A stretch of DNA of 64,000 nt from Nocardia blacklockiae (lineage in GTDB: Bacteria > Actinomycetota > Actinomycetes > Mycobacteriales > Mycobacteriaceae): assembly GCF_015477355.1 (NCBI RefSeq), contig NZ_JADLRJ010000004.1:637405-701404 (forward strand), written 5' to 3'. The translations under genes were made by a program, and so were the position numbers. Shown in pieces: positions 26,834-34,169 of the stretch. The notes beneath the pieces were generated by a model. The model was given only the letters and a program-made list of their open reading frames with translations, searched no databases and was not told where the DNA came from. Every line of letters begins with the position of its first letter. Within the stretch, counting starts at the first letter, position 1.

Positions 26834-27760
26834 TCACTCCAGCACCTCCGCCCGGGCGTAGCGCGCCGCGCCGACCAGTCCGGCGCGTGCCCCGAATTCG
26901 CCCAGCACCACGCGAGGTACCGGAGCGACGCGGAGGAGGGCGGTGAGGCGGGATTGCAGGGCCTCGGTGAGGGAGGCGCCCGCGCCCGCGAGTCCGCCGC
27001 CGAGCACGATCAGTTCGGGGCAGGTGGCGTGGACGACGCCGAGCAGCCCCTCGGCCAAAGCGTCGACCGCGTCGGCGACCACGGCGCGGGCGTCGGGGTC
27101 GGCGGGGAGGGCGGCGAAAACCGCTTCCGCGCCGGGGATTTCCCGTCCGGTGCGGGCACGGTAGGCACGGGCGATGGCGGCGCCGGAGGCCACGGTTTCC
27201 ACACAGCCGATACTGCCGCACGGACAGGGCAGTCCGTCGCGGTGACGCACCGGGATGTGCCCGTATTCGCCCGCCTGCCCGGCGCCCCCGCGCACCAGCC
27301 GCCCGTCCACCGACAGCGTGCCGCTGATGCCCGTACCGAGGATGAGCACGCACACATCGTCATGCCCGCGGCCGGCCCCGTAGCGCCACTCGGCCCAGCC
27401 CGCCACCGCCACGTCGTGTTCGATCAGCACCGGCATGCCCCAGCGGTCGCGGAACCGGTTGCCCACCCGCACGTCGCGCCAGCCGACATTGCTGCTGAAC
27501 ACCGCCAGCGAGCGCACCGGGTCGACGATGCCGGGCAGCACCACCGCCGCCCGCCGCACCGAGTCCCGTTGCGCGGCAGGCAATTCGGCGAGCAGGTCGG
27601 CACCGAGCGCGCCCATGGCGTCGAACGCGGCCGCACCCCGCGGTGTCGCCACGGCTCCGGACCGCAGCACCGCGCCGGCCGCGTCGACGATCTCCGCCTT
27701 GATCGTGGTCCCGCCGACGTCCACGGCGAGCACCAGGTCCGACGGGTCGACGGCGGTCAC
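26834..27760 (-). CDS. ROK family sugar kinase (N-acetylhexosamine kinase)
   Basis: 308 residues from GTG 27760. DVGGTTIK is the ATP-binding phosphate-1 motif, ILGTGISGTL the phosphate-2 motif, EYGHIPV the ROK signature Glu-His, and CPCGSIGCVE supplies the three zinc cysteines. ROK kinases phosphorylate glucose, GlcNAc, ManNAc or GalNAc. Position ten bases after the AgaS-like gene and upstream of nagA indicates an N-acetylhexosamine substrate brought in by the nearby ABC importer. Confidence 0.88.
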   Translation of the reverse strand: MTAVDPSDLVLAVDVGGTTIKAEIVDAAGAVLRSGAVATPRGAAAFDAMGALGADLLAELPAAQRDSVRRAAVVLPGIVDPVRSLAVFSSNVGWRDVRVGNRFRDRWGMPVLIEHDVAVAGWAEWRYGAGRGHDDVCVLILGTGISGTLSVDGRLVRGGAGQAGEYGHIPVRHRDGLPCPCGSIGCVETVASGAAIARAYRARTGREIPGAEAVFAALPADPDARAVVADAVDALAEGLLGVVHATCPELIVLGGGLAGAGASLTEALQSRLTALLRVAPVPRVVLGEFGARAGLVGAARYARAEVLE

Positions 27761-27770
27761 GGCGCGTCCG

Positions 27771-28709
27771 TCACCCGAGGATGACCGAACGGTTCAGCCC
27801 GCGCGGGTGATCGGGATCGAGTCCCAGATCGGCGGCCCGCAGCGAGCACAGCCGGTGCACCCGCACCAGCTCGGCCATCGGGTCGATGTCGCGGTGCTCG
27901 AAATGCGCTCCGGTGGCACGGATCTCGTCGGCCAAGCCGGGCAGCACCGGGCCGAGCGCCCACACCGCGCGGCCGGGCGCGGCGATGCTGATCGGGCCGT
28001 GCCGGTATTCGGTGGCCAGATAGCCCTCGGTCCACGCCTGGCACGATTCGCGCAGTTTCAGCGCCGCCTCCTCGGCGAGCGCCGCGGCGAATCCGGTACC
28101 GACGAAGCTGATCTGCTCCGCGCCGCGCACCCCGGCGGGCAGGCTCTCGATGTCCTCGGCCAGCACCTCCCGCGCCTGCGCGATCGCCGCGCTCAAGTCC
28201 TCGCCCAGGTGCCGGCGCAGGATCGCCAGCGTGGTGGTCGCGAAGCGGGTCTGCACCACCGACCGCTCGTCGACCTCGTCGATCAGGATCGGGTCGCCCA
28301 GCTCCAGCACCGGCGTGCCCGGGCTCGAGCAGATCACGGTACGCGGCACACCGGCGGGCAGCGCGCGCATCGCCTCGACCACCTCGGTGGTGGTGCCGGA
28401 CCGGCAGATCACCAGGTAGCGGTCGTACTCGCGGTGGCGCACCTGGCTCGCGGGCCAGGCGTCGGTCACCCCCTGCCCGGCGGACTCCCGCAGCGCCGCG
28501 ATGGCGCGGGACATGAAAAGCGAGGTGCCGCAACCCAGCACGGCCACCCGCTCGCCCGGCGCGGGCAGCAGCGCGGCGTGCTCGGCGGCGATCGAGGCGG
28601 CGCGCGTCCAGTCGTCCGGCTGGGTGGCCACCTCGGCGGCGAGATGGGTGGCGGAGAGGCGATCGGCGGAGGTCGACACGTCACCAGGATCGACCCGGTG
28701 ATCGTTCAT
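27771..28709 (-). CDS. SIS-domain sugar isomerase/deaminase (AgaS/GlmS-like)
   Basis: 312 residues from ATG 28709. Two SIS domains: VAVLGCGTSLFMSRAI and CRSGTTTEV in the first, SFVGTGFAAALAEEAALKLRE and TEYRHGP in the second. No glutaminase domain, so it is not GlmS. AgaS deaminates and isomerises galactosamine 6-phosphate to tagatose 6-phosphate; GlmS-like NagB-II uses glucosamine 6-phosphate. Together with the LacC-type kinase and class II aldolase, the AgaS role is favoured. First gene of the minus-strand operon, divergent from the ABC importer. Confidence 0.82.
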   Translation of the reverse strand: MNDHRVDPGDVSTSADRLSATHLAAEVATQPDDWTRAASIAAEHAALLPAPGERVAVLGCGTSLFMSRAIAALRESAGQGVTDAWPASQVRHREYDRYLVICRSGTTTEVVEAMRALPAGVPRTVICSSPGTPVLELGDPILIDEVDERSVVQTRFATTTLAILRRHLGEDLSAAIAQAREVLAEDIESLPAGVRGAEQISFVGTGFAAALAEEAALKLRESCQAWTEGYLATEYRHGPISIAAPGRAVWALGPVLPGLADEIRATGAHFEHRDIDPMAELVRVHRLCSLRAADLGLDPDHPRGLNRSVILG

Positions 28710-28735
28710 GTCAAATTTACAGTCGAACCGGTCAC

Positions 28736-28751
28736 GTTCGATCAATGTTCG
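28736..28751. promoter_or_regulatory. Possible DeoR-type operator in the divergent amino-sugar control region
   Basis: GTTCG occurs at 28736 and again at 28747, one helical turn apart, in the AT-richer 124-base region between the SIS gene and the ABC importer. The DeoR regulator gene closes the importer operon. Weak evidence: direct repeats only. Confidence 0.3.
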
Positions 28752-28833
28752 CGTTAACCTCAGTCCACTCGCATCGTTCGCCCCCGCATCCGCGGTCCGG
28801 AGCGCCGGGTGTGCACATGGAAAGGTTCTACTC

Positions 28834-30078
28834 GTGAAACGTCCACTCCGCGGCGTCTTCTCGTCGATAGCACTGTTCACCGGCCTGACCCTGGCGGTCA
28901 CCTCCTGCGGGTTCGGCGGCGGCTCATCGAACGACTCGGACCCGAACACCCTGTCCTTCCTGGCGCCGAGCTACAGCGACGGCACCAAATCGGAGTGGGA
29001 CCGGATCATCGCCGACTTCCAGCAGCAGAATCCCGGCATCAAGGTGAATCTGCAGATGGAGTCCTGGGATTCGATCAACGACGTGGTGCGCACCAAGCTG
29101 CAGTCGAAGTCGACGACCCCCGACATCCTCAATATCGACGCCTACTCCACCTTCGCCGCCGACGGCCAGCTCTACCCGGCCGCCGAGGTGGTCTCCCCCG
29201 CGGTGCTCAGCGACATCCAGCCCGGTTTCGCGCAGAACGCCTCGATCGGCGGCACCCAGTGGGCGCTGCCGTTGTTCGCCTCCACCCGCACGCTGTTCTA
29301 CAACAGCGACCTGTTCGCGCGGGCCGGCATCACCGCGCCGCCGAAGACGTGGGCCGAGCTGACCGAGGACGCGAAGAAGATCCAGGCCCTCGGCGGCGGG
29401 GTGTCCGGCTACGGCCTCCCCCTAGGCAGTGAGGAGGCCCAGGGCGAGACCTCCATCTGGACCTTCGGCGCGGGCGGCAGCTGGTCCGACGGCGACCGGA
29501 TCACCGCCGACACCCCCGCCAACACCGAGGGCCTGCGCGCGATGAAGGAGCTCGCCGAAGCCGGTGTGACGCAACCGAACCCGGGCGCCACCGACCGCAA
29601 GGACGTCATCAACGCCTTCATCCAGGGCAGGATCGGCATGATCGAGGGCCTGCCGCCGGTGATCGGCATGATCGCGCAGAAGAATCCGGCCCTGAAGTAC
29701 GCCACCGCGCCGTCGCCGACGAAGTCCGGCGACCCGGTCACGCTCGGCGTCGCCGACCACCTGCTGGCGTTCAAGAAGGACGGCGCCAAGACCGAGGCGA
29801 TCAGGAAGTTCCTCGACTACTTCTATTCCGCCGCCGTGTATTCGACGTTCGTGCGGAGCGAGCACTTCATCCCGATCACCACCGGCGGCACCCAGGCCAT
29901 GGCCGACGACCCGGTCGTGCAGGCCTTCTCCGCCACCCTGCCGGTCGCGAAGTTCTATCCCAGCAACAACCCGAAATGGGGTGCGGCACAGGGCGCTATC
30001 CGGCAGCAGATGGGCACCGTGACGCAGGGCGCCGACCCCGCCTCGGTCTTGCAGAAGATCCAGCAGGCGGCGAGTTGA
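28834..30078 (+). CDS. Sugar ABC transporter substrate-binding lipoprotein
   Basis: 414 residues from GTG 28834 with GAAAGG upstream. Lipobox VTSC after a hydrophobic leader marks a lipoprotein. The extracellular solute-binding family 1 fold is seen in FLAPSYSDGTKSEWDRIIADF, TPDILNIDAYSTFA and WALPLFASTRTLFYN. It belongs to the carbohydrate uptake CUT1 class. Divergent from the amino-sugar catabolic operon and followed by two permeases and a DeoR regulator, it probably binds an N-acetylhexosamine or an oligomer that contains it. Confidence 0.9.
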   Translation: MKRPLRGVFSSIALFTGLTLAVTSCGFGGGSSNDSDPNTLSFLAPSYSDGTKSEWDRIIADFQQQNPGIKVNLQMESWDSINDVVRTKLQSKSTTPDILNIDAYSTFAADGQLYPAAEVVSPAVLSDIQPGFAQNASIGGTQWALPLFASTRTLFYNSDLFARAGITAPPKTWAELTEDAKKIQALGGGVSGYGLPLGSEEAQGETSIWTFGAGGSWSDGDRITADTPANTEGLRAMKELAEAGVTQPNPGATDRKDVINAFIQGRIGMIEGLPPVIGMIAQKNPALKYATAPSPTKSGDPVTLGVADHLLAFKKDGAKTEAIRKFLDYFYSAAVYSTFVRSEHFIPITTGGTQAMADDPVVQAFSATLPVAKFYPSNNPKWGAAQGAIRQQMGTVTQGADPASVLQKIQQAAS

Positions 30079-30986
30079 GCCGCGTCGCAGTGAGTTCCGG
30101 CCGTCGGTCCGCCGCGGCGCTGCGCGCGCTGCCGTGGATCGGCCCGGTGCTAGTGCTCGTCGCGGGCGTGGTGGCCTTCCCGGTGGGCTACATGCTGTGG
30201 ACCTCCACCCGCGACCTGAGCGCCTACGGCCAGGACCGCGGGCCGGCCGGGCTGGACAACTTCCGCAGGCTCTTCGCCATCGACGAGTTGGGCAGCGTGC
30301 TGCTGCACACCGTGGTCTGGGTGGTCGCGGTCGTGGTGCTCACGCTCGTGCTGTCGGCGGTGCTGGCGCAGTTCCTGAACAAGGACTTCCCGGGCCGCAC
30401 GGCGGTGCGCATGGCGATCCTGGTGCCGTGGGCGGCCTCGGTGGTGATGACGACGACCATCTTCGCCTACCTGCTGGACCCGGACGTCGGCCTCGCCAAC
30501 CGCTTCCTGGTCGACATCGGCGTCCTGGACCGCGGTTTCGGCTTCACCAAGGAGGCGGGCCCGGCGTTCCTGGTCGCGATCGGGGTGGCGGTGTTCGTGT
30601 CGATCCCGTTCACCACCTATGCGATTCTGGCCGGCCTGCAAGCGATTCCGGCCGAACTCGACGAGGCGGGCAAGGTGGACGGGGCGGGGGCCTGGCAGCG
30701 CTACCGCTATTTGACGCTGCCGCAGCTGCGTCCGGCCATCGCGGTGGCCACGGTCATCAACATCATCAACGTGTTCAACTCGCTGCCGATTCTGCAGGTG
30801 CTCACCGGCAGCATCGCGGGCTTCTCCGCCGACACCACGACGACGTTGACGTTCAAGCTGATCCGGCAGAACCAGCAGGTCGCCACGGCCGCCGCGATGA
30901 GCGTGCTGAACTTCGCGCTGATCGCGGTGATCATCGCGGTCTACGTGAAACTGATCCGCCCGGCCGGGGAGGAGAGCGCACGGTGA
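30075..30986 (+). CDS. Sugar ABC transporter permease (MalF-type)
   Basis: 303 residues if the TTG at 30075 is used (TTGA overlap with the preceding stop); a GTG at 30090 is the alternative. Six membrane helices, EAA loop DEAGKVDGAGAWQRYRYLTLPQLRP. Works with the following permease as the heterodimeric CUT1 channel. Confidence 0.88.
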   Translation: MSRVAVSSGRRSAAALRALPWIGPVLVLVAGVVAFPVGYMLWTSTRDLSAYGQDRGPAGLDNFRRLFAIDELGSVLLHTVVWVVAVVVLTLVLSAVLAQFLNKDFPGRTAVRMAILVPWAASVVMTTTIFAYLLDPDVGLANRFLVDIGVLDRGFGFTKEAGPAFLVAIGVAVFVSIPFTTYAILAGLQAIPAELDEAGKVDGAGAWQRYRYLTLPQLRPAIAVATVINIINVFNSLPILQVLTGSIAGFSADTTTTLTFKLIRQNQQVATAAAMSVLNFALIAVIIAVYVKLIRPAGEESAR

Positions 30987-31867
30987 CGACCTCCGGCACA
31001 CTGACTCCGACTGTGCCACAACATGACTCCTCGGCAGCGAAGCCGAGACGACGACGCTGGGATCTGTCCCTGGTCGGCGTCGTGATCGCGGCGATCTTCC
31101 TGATTCCCTACGTGGCGATGGTGCTGGGCTCGCTGAAGCCGCGCGCGGAGATCCTGCGCATCCCGCCGACATACCTGCCGCGGCAGTGGAGCCCCGGCAA
31201 CTACGCGACCGTATGGGACACCCCCGAAACGCCGCTGCCGTTCAACATGGTGAGCACCGTGGTGATTTCGGTGTGCGCCACCCTGCTGGTGCTGGCGGTG
31301 GCGATCCCGGCCGCGTATTACACTGCGCGGCGGCGCTTTCCGGGCAAGGCGGCGTTCCTCGGCCTGGTGCTGGTGACCCAGATGCTGCAACCGACCGTGC
31401 TGGTGACCGGCCTGATCCGCGAGTTCTTCACCCTCGGCATCAACGACACCTGGCTGGCGATGATCCTGGTGAACGCGGCGTTCAACCTGTCGTTCGCGGT
31501 GTGGATCCTGCACAGCTTCTTCGCCTCGGTGCCGGTGGAGATCGAGGAGGCGGCGCAGCTCGACGGGCTGAGCCGGCTGCAGACCCTGACCCGGGTGAGC
31601 CTGCCGCTGGTGTGGCCGGGCATCGTCACCGCCACCATCTTCGCGTTCGTGTCGTGCTGGAACGAGTTCGCCGCGAGCCTGGTGATCCTGACCACGCCGG
31701 AGAACCAGCCGCTCTCGGTGGCGCTGACGAAGTTCATCGGGCAATACGACACGGCTTGGCAATATGTCTTCGCGATCTCTACCGTCGGCATCGTGCCCGT
31801 TGTCATCCTGTTCGCGCTCATCGAGAAGCGCCTGGTCGCCGGCCTGACCGCCGGTAGCGTGAAATGA
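30983..31867 (+). CDS. Sugar ABC transporter permease (MalG-type)
   Basis: 294 residues from GTG 30983, GTGA overlap with the preceding stop. Six membrane helices; the EAA loop EEAAQLDGLSRLQTLTRVSL docks the ATPase. No ATPase gene is present in the operon, so the importer probably uses a shared MsiK/UgpC-type ATPase coded elsewhere, as is common in actinobacteria. Confidence 0.9.
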   Translation: MTTSGTLTPTVPQHDSSAAKPRRRRWDLSLVGVVIAAIFLIPYVAMVLGSLKPRAEILRIPPTYLPRQWSPGNYATVWDTPETPLPFNMVSTVVISVCATLLVLAVAIPAAYYTARRRFPGKAAFLGLVLVTQMLQPTVLVTGLIREFFTLGINDTWLAMILVNAAFNLSFAVWILHSFFASVPVEIEEAAQLDGLSRLQTLTRVSLPLVWPGIVTATIFAFVSCWNEFAASLVILTTPENQPLSVALTKFIGQYDTAWQYVFAISTVGIVPVVILFALIEKRLVAGLTAGSVK

Positions 31868-32652
31868 CCGCGGCGGTCGATCGATCCCAGCGCTGGAACC
31901 GGCTCCTGGAACTGCTGGCCGAGACCGGCCGGCTGTCGGTGGAGGAGGCCGCCGAGCGGCTCGGCGTCTCCCCCGCCACCATCCGCCGCGACTTCACCGC
32001 GCTGGCCGAGCAGCAGCTGGCCACCCGCACGCACGGCGGCATCGTCGCCAGCCAGGTCGCCTACGAACTGCCCGCCCGCTACCGCAGCGGCGACGCGGCC
32101 AAGCAGCGGGTGGCCGAATACGCTGCGGGACTGGTGGATCCGGCCGAGGTGGTGGGCCTCAACGGCGGCACCACCACCACCGCCGTGGCCCGCGCCCTGG
32201 CGGGCCGCCCGGACCTGCCCACCTCCGCCGACAATCAGATGACCATCGTCACCAACGCGCTCAACATCGCCGGTGAGATGGTCCTGCGCCCGCACCTGCG
32301 CACCCTCTGCCTCGGCGGCATGGCCCGCCGCGAGTCCTACGAACTGCACGGCCCCCTGGCCGAACGCACCCTGGCCGAATTACGTTTGGACACGGTCTTT
32401 CTCGGCGTCGACGCCCTCTCCGCCGAGGCCGGCGCCCAATGCCGCCACCTCGACGAAGCAGGCATCAACGCCGAAATGGCAAGACGCGCCCACCGCGTCA
32501 TCGTCGTAGCCACAGCCGAAAAACTCGAACGCACCGCCCTGGCCCGCATCTGCCCCATCGAAGACATCGACGTCCTGGTCATAGACACCGCCGCCGACCC
32601 CACCCACATCACCCGCATCCGAGAGGCGGGGGTACGGGTGGAACTGGTGTGA
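31864..32652 (+). CDS. DeoR family regulator (AgaR-like)
   Basis: 262 residues from ATG 31864, ATGA overlap with the permease stop. Residues 10-60 are the DeoR helix-turn-helix (LLELLAETGRLSVEEAAERL, then SPATIRRDFTAL), with RTHGGIV closing it. The C-terminal sensor shows LNGGTTTTAVA and DTVFLGVDAL, the fold that binds phosphorylated sugars. It likely represses both the importer and the divergent amino-sugar operon until a sugar phosphate appears. The last bases of this gene were copied into the DUF397 duplication downstream. Confidence 0.9.
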   Translation: MTAAVDRSQRWNRLLELLAETGRLSVEEAAERLGVSPATIRRDFTALAEQQLATRTHGGIVASQVAYELPARYRSGDAAKQRVAEYAAGLVDPAEVVGLNGGTTTTAVARALAGRPDLPTSADNQMTIVTNALNIAGEMVLRPHLRTLCLGGMARRESYELHGPLAERTLAELRLDTVFLGVDALSAEAGAQCRHLDEAGINAEMARRAHRVIVVATAEKLERTALARICPIEDIDVLVIDTAADPTHITRIREAGVRVELV

Positions 32653-32669
32653 GACAGCGAGTTTCGAGC

Positions 32670-32876
32670 CTACGCCCGGTCGAACTCGCCGTCCTTCACA
32701 CCCGCGGTGAAGGCATCCCACTCAGCGGGCTGGAAGACGAGCGCCGGACCGTTCGGGTCCTTGGAATCACGCATCCCGACCATGCCGCCATCCAGGTGGG
32801 CCACCTCCACACAATCCTTCTGCGAGCCACTGCGACTGGACTTGAACCACTTGGCCCCGGACAGGTCGACGTTCAT
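32670..32876 (-). CDS. DUF397 domain protein, copy 1
   Basis: 68 residues from ATG 32876. WFKSSRSGSQKDCVEVAHLDGG and RDSKDPNGPALVF are the two signature segments of DUF397, a family common in actinobacteria and usually encoded beside an XRE-type regulator with a DUF5753 domain; in Streptomyces such pairs act in development or as toxin-antitoxin-like modules. No such regulator is adjacent. The start overlaps a short upstream frame by ATGA. About 80% identical by eye to the second copy. Confidence 0.88.
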   Translation of the reverse strand: MNVDLSGAKWFKSSRSGSQKDCVEVAHLDGGMVGMRDSKDPNGPALVFQPAEWDAFTAGVKDGEFDRA

Positions 32877-32950
32877 TCGCGACGCTCCTTCGACACAACC
32901 AGGGTGAATGCCCTGAGTTGATCCAACGCTACCCGCTCGATTTCCCGCAT
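32873..32950 (-). CDS. Very short coupled frame upstream of DUF397 copy 1 (remnant)
   Basis: 25 codons, MREIERVALDQL then RAFTLVVSKERRE, ending in an ATGA overlap with the DUF397 start. The segment VALD and the overlap match the end of the longer frame before copy 2 (VALDEKVTRDLVIGIAKEFAG). It looks like a truncated, diverged duplicate of that gene. Translation is uncertain. Confidence 0.35.
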   Translation of the reverse strand: MREIERVALDQLRAFTLVVSKERRE

Positions 32951-33008
32951 CGCTCGCATCCGAGCGGCGGGGTACGGGTGGAACCGTGTGAGACAGCAGG
33001 TCTCGTGC

Positions 33009-33215
33009 CTACGCCCGGTCGAACTCGCCGTCCTTCACACCGGCAACGAACGCGTCCCATTCCGAGGGACCGAAGACGAGGGCGGGTCCAGTCGGATTCT
33101 TCGAGTCACGCACTCCGACCTTGCCCCCGTCAAGGTGGGCGGCTTCTACGCAATCGCGACTTGGCCCGCTGCGAGTGCTCTTGAACCACTTCGCCCCGGA
33201 CAGGTCGGTGTTCAC
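33009..33215 (-). CDS. DUF397 domain protein, copy 2
   Basis: 68 residues from GTG 33215. Same motifs as copy 1 (WFKSTRSGPSRDCVEAAHLDGG, RDSKNPTGPALVF). The start overlaps the stop of the upstream frame by GTGA, so it is probably translated by coupling. Differences between the copies are spread along the gene, so the duplication is not recent. Confidence 0.88.
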   Translation of the reverse strand: MNTDLSGAKWFKSTRSGPSRDCVEAAHLDGGKVGVRDSKNPTGPALVFGPSEWDAFVAGVKDGEFDRA

Positions 33216-33481
33216 CCCGCAAACTCCTTAGCAATACCGATCACCAGATCCCTGGTGACCTTCTCGTCCAACGCTACACACCATCTCCCCTTGGCCGTCC
33301 GTAACGACACCTGATCACGTACGGCGTGGCGGTGCTGCTCCTGCACCGCCTCGCCGACTCCTACGACGCTCTCGCGGAGGACATCGTGCGCGGACTTCGC
33401 CGTCTTCCCACCACTTTTCGGCCGCTGGGGAACGGTGTGGCAAACGGGCTCTGACGTGCGTGGCGATCGGATCGGCGTCAC
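33212..33481 (-). CDS. Small hypothetical protein coupled to DUF397 copy 2
   Basis: Up to 89 residues if GTG 33481 is used; the true start is uncertain. The last 50 residues (VVGVGEAVQEQHRHAVRDQV, then LRTAKGRWCVALDEK) look protein-like, and the frame ends in a GTGA overlap with DUF397. A diverged copy of its end also precedes DUF397 copy 1, which supports a real gene. No family recognised; no helix-turn-helix visible. Confidence 0.45.
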   Translation of the reverse strand: MTPIRSPRTSEPVCHTVPQRPKSGGKTAKSAHDVLRESVVGVGEAVQEQHRHAVRDQVSLRTAKGRWCVALDEKVTRDLVIGIAKEFAG

Positions 33482-33557
33482 TCGGTGCCGGACAAGATCA
33501 CGGTCCGACAACGAATGTCGTTGCCGATCGGAAACATTCGGCGTGCAGGATTGCGCC

Positions 33558-34001
33558 GTGGAATCGCTCCCACTGAAACACAGCCTCCTGGAGGCATGCC
33601 GCGGGACGGCGCACGAGGACCACTTCGTGCTGAGCTGTGCCTGCCGGCTGGCCGAGCTGCACGAGAAGCGGCTCGGCGTGACACCCAGTGCCGCCGACGG
33701 CATCGATCGCGATCGTGCGCGGCTGGTGCACGAGATAGACCAGTGGGTCGCAACGCAATTACCGCGTGCGCACGGTGGTGCGCGCTTACACACCGAGACG
33801 GTGGGGACGGTGGTGGATCGGCTCGCCCAGTTCTCCGCGCTCGCCTATCTGACGCTGACCGACGCGCCCGAGCGGACGGTCCGCGAAGCGTGGCGGCGGC
33901 TGTCCGAGCTGGCGACCGCCTACGACGATCTCGCCGCCGACGTCTCGGCGGGCCTGTGCCGCCTGCCCGACCTGAGCGGCGATCATTCCTACGAGCACTG
34001 A
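33558..34001 (+). CDS. DUF4254 domain protein
   Basis: 147 residues from GTG 33558 (MESLPLKHSLLEACRG). LAELHEKRLGV, HEIDQWVATQLPRAHGG and LHTETVGTVVDRLAQFSALAY match the DUF4254 family of actinobacteria, a helical protein of unknown function often found near DUF397 and regulatory genes. Longer upstream starts give poor sequence. Divergent from the DUF397 pair. Confidence 0.8.
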   Translation: MESLPLKHSLLEACRGTAHEDHFVLSCACRLAELHEKRLGVTPSAADGIDRDRARLVHEIDQWVATQLPRAHGGARLHTETVGTVVDRLAQFSALAYLTLTDAPERTVREAWRRLSELATAYDDLAADVSAGLCRLPDLSGDHSYEH

Positions 34002-34169
34002 AAGCCTCGGGCTCCCGGCCCACCTGACGGCGGCGCCGACGAGGGAACGGCGCCGCCGCAGGCCGGGGAGGGTGGATCAAGGGCAGTTGATCCGTGCCGG
34101 CCGAAACCGACAGGACGATCCTGTCCCCGCCACCTCGAGGTCCGCCGCGACCGGCCTGTGAATCCGCTG

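Larger units (their letters stand above)
32614..33259. repeat. Tandem segmental duplication of a DUF397 unit (about 340-bp period)
   Basis: Unit 1 begins near 32614 inside the 3' end of the deoR gene and unit 2 near 32955. They share CGCATCCGAG, GGGGTACGGGTGGAAC, GTGAGACAGC, the whole DUF397 gene, and on the far side TCCAACGCTAC. Unit 2 therefore carries a non-coding copy of the last roughly 35 bases of deoR, showing that the duplication happened after deoR was in place. Confidence 0.75.

Noticed and set aside
27771-28709. GlmS (glucosamine-6-phosphate synthase)
   Set aside because: There is no N-terminal glutaminase domain; only the two SIS domains are present.
33435-33557. Longer start for the DUF4254 protein
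   Set aside because: The extra 41 residues are Arg/Cys-rich and unlike the family; GTG 33558 gives the expected N-terminus.
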